NCBI RefSeq assembly: GCF_013141725.1
Contig: NZ_WHNZ01000074.1
Location: 1 to 64,000, forward strand
Direction of reading: 5' to 3'
Length of the DNA stretch: 64,000 nucleotides
From: Paenibacillus planticolens
GTDB taxonomy: Bacteria; Bacillota; Bacilli; Paenibacillales; NBRC-103111
Numbering within the stretch: position 1 is the first letter of the stretch; every line of letters begins with the position of its first letter. Shown one piece after another: positions 42,001-49,599 of the stretch. A program made the translations under genes and the position numbers. The notes under the pieces were generated by a model. That model had not been told where the DNA came from and ran no database searches. It worked only from the letters and a program-made list of their open reading frames with translations.

Positions 42001-44498
42001 CGACGGGCGGCTGGTCGAAATGGAGGTTTGAACAATCTCCGGTTGTAAGTCTGCGCACAGGTCTCAATCAAATTAGTTTCGTTGCCAATGAACAGCGTGT
42101 AAGTCTGGATAAGGTTGTTTTATCAGGGGGGATGGGCTTCATCGATACTACAGCTCCGCTAATAAATGCAACATCGCCCTCAGACCATAAAATGATCGCG
42201 AATGTAACGGACAATATCAACGTCTATTACTCAGAGGTCATGAAGGCGGGCAATCCTGTAAACGGTGTTGCTATATCAGATGGAGAAAATACGATTCCTT
42301 ACAGCTATAACTTAAATAAGACGCAGCTTTCCCTGCAGCCTGAAACAGCGTTGGATTATGGAAAGGCGTATACGGTTACGATTCCGAAAGACGCTTTTTC
42401 AGACGAATACGGAAATTTCATGGCGAAAGATTACTCGTTTGTTCTGACGACTCCGCAGGTGGTGATGGGCGGCTTTGATGATGCCCGTATTACGTATCGC
42501 GGTTCGGGCTGGACAACGGAAGAAAACGGCAGAATGACAAGCCAAGCGGCCGATTCCTTTGATTTCTGGTTTGATGGCGTAAATACAAGACTGTTTGGGC
42601 CTAAAGGCAGCAGCATGGGGACAGCAAAGGTATATGTGGATGATCAGCCGCCGGTCGAAGTGGATCTCTACCAGAAACAATTTTCGGCTAATTCCATGCT
42701 GTACGACACGGGGACTTTAGCGGACGGTGTTCACCATATCCGGGTTGCAGCAACCGGAAATCGGAATACAGCCTCAACGGGCAATGCAGTGGGATTAGGG
42801 ACCGTAGCTGTTGTCGGATCGATCCTCTCACCCCCCTTGGCAAATACAGGTTGGCAGGCTAATGGGTTCTCTTATATTGTGGACAGAGAATATTTCTCTA
42901 ACGCAATCGATGGAGATCCGGATACAAGGTGGTCATCAGGTAAAATGCAGAGTCCGGATAATCAATGGTTTACTCTTGATTTCGGTAAAGCCACGGATTT
43001 CAGCACCCTGTTGATGTATACAAAAGGAAACGATTTTGCCCGGGGATACAAAGTGTATGTATCGAATGACGGTGTAAACTGGGGAGAGCCCTTGATAACC
43101 GGTACGGGCACAAACGAGTATACGACCATAAAATTCCCTGCGCAGCATAGCCGATATGTCAAAATCGTTCAAACGGGCACCGCAACCGGCAACTGGTGGT
43201 GTATTAACGAACTCTATGTTTTCAATCATCCATATGTGGATACGGAAGCCCCGAATCCACCTGAGTATCTGTTCTATACAGGCTACAACGGTATGATCAA
43301 AGTAGGTTGGCCGGGCGCGGTTGATAATGTAGGGGTTACGGGCTACATCGTGTACCGGGATGGTCAAGAAATCGCTAGAACGAGGGACGAATACTTTGTA
43401 GATAAGGGTGTTGTCAATAACGCGAAGTACAAATACCGTGTTGCAGCCGTGGATGCGAGCGGGAACGTTTCGGTCATGTCTGATGAAATAGAGGCCAAGA
43501 GCAATCCTGCCATGATATCGCGAGATGGCTGGAAAGCAACGGCGTTTGATACACATCCGACGGTAACCACAGACTTGGCTTTTGACGGAAATATAGAAAC
43601 AAGATGGACATCAGGCACAGGGATCAGTCCAGGCCAATGGTTTATGTTGGATATGGGGGCAAAAGTTGCTTTTAATAAAATGGTCATGGACGGCAATGCG
43701 ACAGACTTCCCGGGAAGCTACGAGATACGGCTGTCCGAGGACGGTATCCATTGGTCTGATCCTGTAGGGAGAGGAAATGGCAATCCAGGTACCCTTGTAG
43801 TGGAATTTCCTCAGCAAACTGCGCGATATATCAAAATTGTTGCAACGGGAAGCCCAAAAACATTCTGGTGGTCGATCTATGAACTCAACGTATTTAATGA
43901 ACTTAGCGGCGAGAGGGTTCTCTTAACGAGCACTGCCGCTAAGGTAACTCCGGGTCAGGTATTTGATATTGCCTATGGTCTGAGCGGAGTCATTCAAAAT
44001 GTATATGCGCAGGATCTGACATTCAAGTATGATCCCGGCCTGTTGGATTTTGTCTCGGCCGATTCTCTTCAGGAAGGCTTCCTGGTGGTCGGAAAGTCGG
44101 TCCATGACGGTGAAGTTCATCTGCTTTCTGTGAACGTAGGAGCGAACCATCAGGCCAACGAAAATTGGTTAAGCCTTAAATTTCGCGCCAAATCGACTCC
44201 AGCGAACGTCACAGACGTAACTTTAACTCAGGTGACGATAGCTGACGGTACAGGCGCGGAAACTTCATTGAACGGCGCATCGTATAGCGTGACGTTCGAC
44301 GTTGTGGACAAATCACCTTACGATACGAATGGCGACGGCAAATTCAGCATCGGCGATCTGGGTGTTGTGGCAGCCGCTTATGGCAAAACTTCGGCGGATG
44401 CGGATTGGGATCTGTTCAAAATTGCTGATGTCAACGGAGACAATGTTGTGGATGTCCAAGACCTTGCAGCCGTAGCGCAGGAGATTTGGAAGCACTAA
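39048..44498 (+). CDS. Secreted GH3 glycosidase with multiple CBMs, cohesin and dockerin (1816 aa)
   Basis: This is the largest protein here. AAAGGAG precedes the ATG, and a signal peptide ends near AYA26. The GH3 N domain (about 36-320) has nucleophile D264 in IVMTDW. GH3_C (about 360-600) and a Fn3-like domain (about 640-720) complete the catalytic unit. Accessory modules: CBM6/35-like (about 735-881 and 903-1030), Big_5 (about 1032-1135), an unassigned beta-sandwich homologous to the tandem modules of the GH20 enzyme (about 1140-1256), CBM32-like (about 1263-1396), FN3 (about 1398-1485), CBM32-like (about 1491-1616), cohesin (about 1620-1755) and dockerin (about 1760-1816). GH3 covers beta-glucosidase, xylosidase, arabinosidase and N-acetylglucosaminidase, so the precise sugar is open. 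The start lies only 40 bases after a strong terminator, so its promoter is unclear. Confidence 0.92.
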   Translation: MLQKMGVTLLGMITILSSVTSVYAYAEEKNTSELSLEDRVNQSLAQFTLRDRSRLALGGVVGEEGQSTTFGNQAKSLPSKGLSYMNMSDGPMGVNAAGNHTSFGSGQIIASTWNRDLTQKVGEVIGKEALDKDVQYFLGPGTNINRDLANGRTFEYYSEDPFMSANVTTPYIRGVQSQGVMATVKHLMANNQEKNRNFMTSNLSERAMHELYLPAFQSAVEDGGVWAAMTAANRMNGIFTSDNRYILTNLMKYDFGLRGIVMTDWINTRTGVIAAKAGLDLAMPYSGGSPFKQLENYVRSGQLDAKYVDEAAQRFIRTAYLTKSMISTDKVDATGYKAADRKKGESNTPANQAVARQVADEGIVLLKNDSHVLPLDRNGVQSVALLGKYVDYNFYRPGLGGSGATNPPYQITNLAGLEKKLGGRNKLKIPAYNDANMNKTIADAVAAAEQSDYAIIFAGLNSTPITDANVADSEDGDRGNLDFPADQLQLIQAVAEKKPGKTIVVLSGSIFEVRDWVDKVPAVLQSFYPGMEGGAAIADILFGDVNPSGKLTNTWPKRYKDTAGYIPGHDGTDQRDLKWDDVWYKEGVYVGYKWNDKKNIEPEFAFGHGLSYTDFTYSNLRFISNTMGRNDTIQVSVDVTNTGNYAGKEAVQLYIHDVAPAIDRPVKELKGFEKVSVPRNETKTVTFDINAKSLSFWDVNTHSFMAKHGDFEAWVGSSSDDIRQKGTFTLTEDTLPDPDYKVIQAESASELINAAIASNQEVDSADTTFIKLGGVDSSATWHVNVDKAGEYSIIFRYSNAGYNGGTVSNYFGPNKITALMVNGNKAGDYDFQNTRWENVWNYDSIDVTLHAGENEIRLNATDATPGLNIDKMIVQTINRTTPAPPKSASDDGDVPPPEESEDGDVYQLEKATELSESQVASKSPNFTGTGYVDLLNSGSTVTMDILAPTFNSYRLSLYYANGNQTPAPSDLYINGVKAATYTLPPTGGWSKWRFEQSPVVSLRTGLNQISFVANEQRVSLDKVVLSGGMGFIDTTAPLINATSPSDHKMIANVTDNINVYYSEVMKAGNPVNGVAISDGENTIPYSYNLNKTQLSLQPETALDYGKAYTVTIPKDAFSDEYGNFMAKDYSFVLTTPQVVMGGFDDARITYRGSGWTTEENGRMTSQAADSFDFWFDGVNTRLFGPKGSSMGTAKVYVDDQPPVEVDLYQKQFSANSMLYDTGTLADGVHHIRVAATGNRNTASTGNAVGLGTVAVVGSILSPPLANTGWQANGFSYIVDREYFSNAIDGDPDTRWSSGKMQSPDNQWFTLDFGKATDFSTLLMYTKGNDFARGYKVYVSNDGVNWGEPLITGTGTNEYTTIKFPAQHSRYVKIVQTGTATGNWWCINELYVFNHPYVDTEAPNPPEYLFYTGYNGMIKVGWPGAVDNVGVTGYIVYRDGQEIARTRDEYFVDKGVVNNAKYKYRVAAVDASGNVSVMSDEIEAKSNPAMISRDGWKATAFDTHPTVTTDLAFDGNIETRWTSGTGISPGQWFMLDMGAKVAFNKMVMDGNATDFPGSYEIRLSEDGIHWSDPVGRGNGNPGTLVVEFPQQTARYIKIVATGSPKTFWWSIYELNVFNELSGERVLLTSTAAKVTPGQVFDIAYGLSGVIQNVYAQDLTFKYDPGLLDFVSADSLQEGFLVVGKSVHDGEVHLLSVNVGANHQANENWLSLKFRAKSTPANVTDVTLTQVTIADGTGAETSLNGASYSVTFDVVDKSPYDTNGDGKFSIGDLGVVAAAYGKTSADADWDLFKIADVNGDNVVDVQDLAAVAQEIWKH

Positions 44499-44534
44499 GA
44501 AAATGGGAATGGCTCTAAAGAGGTACTGAACATG

Positions 44535-44577
44535 GAGGCTGTCTCAAAGGTAAATCAACCTTGAGGGCGGCCTCTTT
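44535..44577 (+). terminator. Probable terminator after the GH3 gene
   Basis: An imperfect hairpin (GAGGCTGTCTCAAAGG / CCTTGAGGGCGGCCTC, loop TAAATCAA) is followed by TTTGTGTT. The T-tract is weak, so strength is uncertain. Confidence 0.6.
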
Positions 44578-44664
44578 GTGTTCCAATGTCCATACTGATT
44601 AGTGAAAGGTAAAAATAGTACACAAATCAGTAAAATATGAGATTCATAAGTGAAATTGAAAAAG

Positions 44665-44698
44665 CTATATAGTAGATTTATACAATCTACCCATATAG
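44665..44698 (+). promoter_or_regulatory. Near-perfect palindrome upstream of the CUT1 operon
   Basis: CTATAT-a-GTAGATT and AATCTAC-cc-ATATAG pair around the loop TATAC, giving a 13-pair hairpin or operator. It ends 11 bases before the start codon at 44710 and runs into the ribosome binding site AGAGGTG. It could be a repressor/activator operator or an mRNA structure that limits translation. Confidence 0.5.
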
Positions 44699-44709
44699 AG
44701 GTGAACGGC

Positions 44710-45600
44710 ATGTTTTGGAACCAGTCCAGAAAAGAAGCGCTAGCGGGATGGTTATTTCTTTCGCCCGTATTTCTTTGTATGCTGGTGCTTGGCGTATTTC
44801 CGGTCATATTCTCCCTGTTTTTAAGCTTTTGCCAATGGAATTTAGTCGGGGGTTTATCAAGTATAAAGCTAGTGGGATTGGATAATTTTAAAATGCTGGT
44901 TGAGGACGATAAGTTTTACATAGCCTTAAAGAACAATTTAACGTATACGGCAATTACAGTGCCTATAGGTCTTTTTCTTGCTTTGATCTTGTCAGTTCTT
45001 ATTCATGCCAGAGTGTTTGGTCAAAGTTATTTTAAGATTGCTTTTTTCATCCCTTATATTTCTTCGATAACGGCGCTTGGTGCAATTTGGAGCGCTTTGT
45101 ATCATCCATCCCTTGGTCCGATCAATCAGTTCTTGATCCGGTTGGGGGTTATGGATCCTCCGAAATGGCTGGCGGATACGCACTTTTCCTTAACATCCGT
45201 CATGATTATCGCGATTTGGGCTGCCCTTGGTTATCAAATTATTATTTTTATTGCCGGATTGACGCAGATCCCGGATGAGCTGTATGAAGCTGCGAATATG
45301 GACGGCGCCTCGTTCTTGCAGCAATTGTTCCGGATCACAGTGCCATTGCTTGCTCCGACAACCTCCTTCTTGTTGATTACGACACTGATGTCATCTTTTA
45401 AAGTGTTTGATTTAATCGCTTTTCTGACAGGCGGGGGGCCGAACGATTCATCAACTGTGCTTGTGTACCGGATCTATGAAGAAGGTTTTCAAAATTTCAG
45501 GATGGGCTACGCTTCAGCGATTTCTTGGGCATTATTCCTGGTGATCGGTGGCGTCACTTGGATGACATATAAACTGCAGAGGCACTCCGCTTACGAGTAG
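44710..45600 (+). CDS. CUT1 sugar ABC transporter permease (LplB/UgpA-like)
   Basis: This permease of about 296 residues has six hydrophobic segments, with the MalF-type cytoplasmic EAA loop visible as ELYEAANMDGASFLQQLFRITVPLL. The ATG at 44710 has AGAGGTG upstream; a GTG at 44650 would add 20 residues but lacks a good site. It pairs with the permease at 45619 and the binding lipoprotein at 46493. No ATPase gene is in the operon, so a shared ATPase of the MsmX type is presumably used. The substrate is probably an oligosaccharide. Confidence 0.9.
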   Translation: MFWNQSRKEALAGWLFLSPVFLCMLVLGVFPVIFSLFLSFCQWNLVGGLSSIKLVGLDNFKMLVEDDKFYIALKNNLTYTAITVPIGLFLALILSVLIHARVFGQSYFKIAFFIPYISSITALGAIWSALYHPSLGPINQFLIRLGVMDPPKWLADTHFSLTSVMIIAIWAALGYQIIIFIAGLTQIPDELYEAANMDGASFLQQLFRITVPLLAPTTSFLLITTLMSSFKVFDLIAFLTGGGPNDSSTVLVYRIYEEGFQNFRMGYASAISWALFLVIGGVTWMTYKLQRHSAYE

Positions 45601-45618
45601 CGGGAAGGAGAGGCTTGG

Positions 45619-46458
45619 TTGTTATCGAATAAATCACCTATATCAAAGTGGACCACGACGTTGTTGATGGGACTGTTGTCGTTTGTATTTCTTATGCCGC
45701 TGCTTTGGATGCTTTCGGCAGCCGCTAAGTATGAGAAGGATGTCATGGTTTTTCCGATTCAGTGGATTCCAGTTAAATGGAATTTGATCAACAACTTCCG
45801 GGAAGTTTGGTTGGGCAGCGTTCCGTTCACCTTATTTTATTATAACTCCTTCAAGCTGGCTCTAACGATTACGCTGGCAACGTTGATTTTCGCATCTATG
45901 GCAGCTTACGCGTTTGCAAAATTGCAATTCCGTGGCCGTAATATGGCTTTTGCCACATTACTTTCGTTGATGATTATCCCTTCCGAATCGACCCTGGTGC
46001 CACGCTACCTGCTGCTTACATGGCTGCATTTGTACAACACACATGCTGGATTAATGCTAATGGGGATGTTCTCGACGACGTATTTTACATTCTTACTTAG
46101 ACAGTTTATGGTCTCCATTCATCGTGAATTTCTTGAAGCGGCAAAGATTGACGGGGCCGGATATGTTAAAATATATATACAAATCATTTTGCCGTTATCC
46201 AAACCGATTTTGGCGACGGTGGCGATTATGAAGTTTATTTGGGTCTGGAATGATTACCAGAATCCGCTGATCTTCCTGATTTCGGAACGGTTATATCCGA
46301 TTCCGCTCGGCTTGCAGCTTTTTAAAAATGAATTTGCCGATAATTATGCGGTGTTGATGATGGCCTCTGTTGCGGCCATTCTCCCTTTAGTCATTGTTTT
46401 TATCATTCTTCAAAAGCAAGTAATCAAAGGCATTTCGCTTGGCGGAGTCAAAGGATGA
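45619..46458 (+). CDS. CUT1 sugar ABC transporter permease (MalG/UgpE-like)
   Basis: This 279-residue protein has six membrane segments and the EAA loop EFLEAAKIDGAGYVKIYIQI near the C-terminal third. The TTG start is supported by GGAAGGAG eight bases upstream. It lies 18 bases after the first permease and 34 bases before the lipoprotein gene, so it is in the same operon. It forms a heterodimer with the upstream permease. Confidence 0.92.
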   Translation: MLSNKSPISKWTTTLLMGLLSFVFLMPLLWMLSAAAKYEKDVMVFPIQWIPVKWNLINNFREVWLGSVPFTLFYYNSFKLALTITLATLIFASMAAYAFAKLQFRGRNMAFATLLSLMIIPSESTLVPRYLLLTWLHLYNTHAGLMLMGMFSTTYFTFLLRQFMVSIHREFLEAAKIDGAGYVKIYIQIILPLSKPILATVAIMKFIWVWNDYQNPLIFLISERLYPIPLGLQLFKNEFADNYAVLMMASVAAILPLVIVFIILQKQVIKGISLGGVKG

Positions 46459-46492
46459 AGGATTTATCATTGAGCGTAGTGGGGGATGTCAC

Positions 46493-47836
46493 ATGAAAGA
46501 GAAACGCGCAGTTTTCGTTAGCGGAGCTTTGTTGACTATGTCACTTTTAAGCGCTTGCAGTGCAGGTACGGATAAAGGAACTGCAGAATCTGCGGCAGCA
46601 GCAGGCGCAAAGCCAGTAATCCTTAAATTTTACACATGGGACAATGAATCCAATCAAACCGCGCGGCAAAAGATGATCGATGCTTTTCATGCCAAGTATC
46701 CGAACATTACGGTACAGAATGTGTCCTTAGTACCCGGCAATTCTGTGGAGAGCATGAAGAAAATGGATGTATTGATGTCTTCCGGCGAAGAGGTCGATGT
46801 CCTGGAGTACGGCAATATCGATGAAACGTTGGCAAGAGCAGCGGCAGGCGTCCTTGCTCCGCTTGATGAGTTTTATGCCAATGGGCATGTTAATCCGGAA
46901 GAGGACTATTACATTAATCCTAAGTTGAACGAAAAATATTATGCGACGATGCTGACTTCAAGCCCTTACTTTGTACTGATTAATGAGGATGCGCTGAAGG
47001 AAGCCAATCTCTCGCTGCCAACTTTCGATTGGACGTGGGACGATTTCCGGGAATACGCGAAAAAGCTTTCGAAAGGCGAAGGCATCGATAAACGATATGG
47101 CACTTACTTCCACACTTGGGGTGAGTACGCGAACCTAATTGCGTATTCGGACCTCAAGAGCCCCTACTTGACGGGTGATCTGAAGCCTGGTTTTAATGAT
47201 CCTTCTTTTGCCTATTTCTTTAATCTGCGGCGTGCCATGGAGAAAGAGGATAAGTCCGTTAAACCTTTAGCCGATATTGTCGGGGCAAAACTTAGCTACA
47301 TAACGGAGTTTTTGAACGGGAAAGCAGCTATGCTGGCTACGGCGCCATACATGCTGGATAATGTGATGAATAAGGAGAAATATCCGCACACATTTAGATC
47401 CGTCATTGCACCGCTGCCTCGCTCATCCAAAAATGGAGAACTAGGCATTACGAATATCGGCGGATCTTATGTTTCTATTGCAGCGGGCTCCAAACATAAG
47501 CAGGAAGCTTACGATTTCATTCGTTATATGACGACAGAGCAAGAGGCCAGGCTCGAATTGTCCGGATATAAGAAAGCGGATTCGAAAGCGATTGTTGAGC
47601 GATTGTTTGGCAAAGCACCGGATGTTCTCGATGTCACGACATTGCAAGAAACGATTTTTGATAAGCGGGTAAAAACGAATTTTGATCCTGCCGTCTCCGT
47701 TTCTTATGGCAATCAATTGAAGGGAGTGCTGGAAAAAGGCTTTAGCAAATTTATGCTCGACAACACGACGGCTGAGGAAGCGCAGAAGTGGATGATGGAT
47801 GAATCGGGTAAAATTGCCAAACAAAATGCAAAATGA
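46493..47836 (+). CDS. Extracellular solute-binding lipoprotein (family 1, CUT1)
   Basis: This 447-residue lipoprotein has the lipobox LLSAC with C22. The mature protein has the SBP_bac_1 fold: ILKFYTWDNESNQ at the start, a hinge near DVLEYGNIDE, and the C-terminal AAGSKHKQEAYDFIRYM segment typical of oligosaccharide binders. The ATG follows GGGGGATG. Its stop is close to the kinase gene, which starts 12 bases later. It probably delivers an oligosaccharide to the two permeases upstream. Confidence 0.9.
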   Translation: MKEKRAVFVSGALLTMSLLSACSAGTDKGTAESAAAAGAKPVILKFYTWDNESNQTARQKMIDAFHAKYPNITVQNVSLVPGNSVESMKKMDVLMSSGEEVDVLEYGNIDETLARAAAGVLAPLDEFYANGHVNPEEDYYINPKLNEKYYATMLTSSPYFVLINEDALKEANLSLPTFDWTWDDFREYAKKLSKGEGIDKRYGTYFHTWGEYANLIAYSDLKSPYLTGDLKPGFNDPSFAYFFNLRRAMEKEDKSVKPLADIVGAKLSYITEFLNGKAAMLATAPYMLDNVMNKEKYPHTFRSVIAPLPRSSKNGELGITNIGGSYVSIAAGSKHKQEAYDFIRYMTTEQEARLELSGYKKADSKAIVERLFGKAPDVLDVTTLQETIFDKRVKTNFDPAVSVSYGNQLKGVLEKGFSKFMLDNTTAEEAQKWMMDESGKIAKQNAK

Positions 47837-47847
47837 CAGGAGTACAT

Positions 47848-49599
47848 ATGAGCATACACTCGCTTTTTCGATTTTCTTTTTATCGACGCATTCAAATCTC
47901 ATTTCTCTGTTTTATTTTGCTGCCGACTGTCGTGGCCTCTTTTCTCAATTATTCAATAGCGCATAAGAATGTGAAGGAGAAAATTTTTCTCAGCAATCAA
48001 ACGGTGCTCACGGTCATCGCGAAAGATATTTCCAAAACGGTTGACGATATGACGTATGCTTCCAACTTTTTTGTTCAAGATGAAAGCGTTAGAAAACAGC
48101 TGCGCATCTTTACGAATATGAAACGCATAGAGAGCTTCAATGATTATGAAACGTATCTGCAAATCAAAGACTTTTTTGGCCTGATTGATGTGAAAACGAT
48201 GAATCCGGATATTTTGATGTATGTGTCGAATCAAGCAGGATTTATCGTTCAGTCCAGTGAGATTCAAGGGTCTGACCCCGAAATTATTAGGCAGCAATAC
48301 GAAACGGTCAAATCGCGCGTGGATATGTCCAAGGCCAATATCCTGCAATGGCTTGGGACTGTTCCAACCCATTCAACAACGGTATTAACCAATAGCTCCT
48401 ATCTGCTCGCAAGGGTGATCAAATCTCCAAACGATGCTCAGCCTTTAGGTACATTGTTTATTTCAATCCCTGACCGTTATTTTATGAAAGCGTTCGCTCA
48501 GCTAGGAACTTCGAAATTGGCACTGTTCGATGCGTATGGCCAGTTTATTGCGGGGAATCGAGAGGTCTCCTATGGAAGCAACGCTGCAATGAGAAATAAC
48601 ATCAGGAATGAAAGCCCCATTCAATATTCGGGCTGGAAGCTCATCAGCGATACGCCGGAGTCTCAAGTTACCGGTGAAATTACGAAGACGTTTTTTATTA
48701 CGATGGGGCTGATCATCCCTTTTTTTCTCATCTTCTTCTTCATTTCGATGTACGTTGCAAAGCGGCTTCACCGCCCCATTCGCAAGCTGCAAGCCGGAGT
48801 TGAGCAATTCGGTAACGGCAATCGGCGGATTCGCTTTGAAGAGCGCGGAAAAGATGAAATTTCAGAGTTGGGCAGAACACTGAACATCATGCTGGACCAA
48901 ATCAACCAGCTTATTTGGGAAAACGAGCAGGAGCAAGAACAGAAGCGCGAATTGGAGCTTCAAGCGCTCTATTCGCAAATTCGTCCCCACTTTCTGATGA
49001 ATACGCTGAACTCGATAAAATGCAATTTACTACTGGACAACGAGATGATCCATAGTCAGAAAATCAACTCTTTGATGAGCTTGCTAAGGGCCTATATGAA
49101 GTTCAATGAACCTACCAGTCTTGGGAATGAATGCAAGCTTTTATTTCATTATGTGGACATTATGCAGATGCGCAGTGATATTGAGGTTCAGTTGGACGTT
49201 GCGCTTCCGCCGGTGCTGTCTAATCTGGAGTTTCCGAAGCTGCTGCTCCAACCTGTTGTGGAAAATGCTTTTGTGCATGGCTTCAAAAAAGCCGTTGACC
49301 GGCCTAAGATCGTTATTGAGGCAGAACAGAATGAAGATTGGGTGGAAATTCATATTTCCGATAACGGGTTAGGGATGAGCGTCGAGCAACAAAATCAGCT
49401 CAATGCGGAGCTGCAAAGTTCACCGGATGCAGAAGCATGGCAATCTTACAAACGGGTAGGATTGTGGAATGTGCTTCAGCGCCTCAAAATGACATACGGC
49501 AGCAGCTCGTCGATGACTTGTGCACAGAGCGAGCTCGGAGGATTGACGATTGTACTCGGCTTTACCCAAAAAATAGATGCGGGGGGATCTGCATGTTGA
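47848..49599 (+). CDS. YesM-type sensor histidine kinase (HK3)
   Basis: This 583-residue membrane kinase has a membrane segment near 12-32, an extracellular sensor, a second segment near 280-302, HAMP, and a His_kinase domain with H381 in IRPHFLMNTLNSIK. The HATPase has LLQPVVENAFVHGF and DNGLGM. The ATG at 47848 is chosen because AGGAG lies five bases upstream; the ATG at 47833 overlaps the stop of the lipoprotein gene. It is more distant from HK1 and HK2 and pairs with the regulator at 49593, whose start overlaps its end. Confidence 0.91.
   Translation: MSIHSLFRFSFYRRIQISFLCFILLPTVVASFLNYSIAHKNVKEKIFLSNQTVLTVIAKDISKTVDDMTYASNFFVQDESVRKQLRIFTNMKRIESFNDYETYLQIKDFFGLIDVKTMNPDILMYVSNQAGFIVQSSEIQGSDPEIIRQQYETVKSRVDMSKANILQWLGTVPTHSTTVLTNSSYLLARVIKSPNDAQPLGTLFISIPDRYFMKAFAQLGTSKLALFDAYGQFIAGNREVSYGSNAAMRNNIRNESPIQYSGWKLISDTPESQVTGEITKTFFITMGLIIPFFLIFFFISMYVAKRLHRPIRKLQAGVEQFGNGNRRIRFEERGKDEISELGRTLNIMLDQINQLIWENEQEQEQKRELELQALYSQIRPHFLMNTLNSIKCNLLLDNEMIHSQKINSLMSLLRAYMKFNEPTSLGNECKLLFHYVDIMQMRSDIEVQLDVALPPVLSNLEFPKLLLQPVVENAFVHGFKKAVDRPKIVIEAEQNEDWVEIHISDNGLGMSVEQQNQLNAELQSSPDAEAWQSYKRVGLWNVLQRLKMTYGSSSSMTCAQSELGGLTIVLGFTQKIDAGGSAC

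Noticed and set aside
49437..49592. 52-residue N-terminal extension of the second YesN regulator
   Set aside because: It overlaps the kinase gene extensively; the receiver domain begins right after the ATG at 49593, which has its own ribosome binding site.
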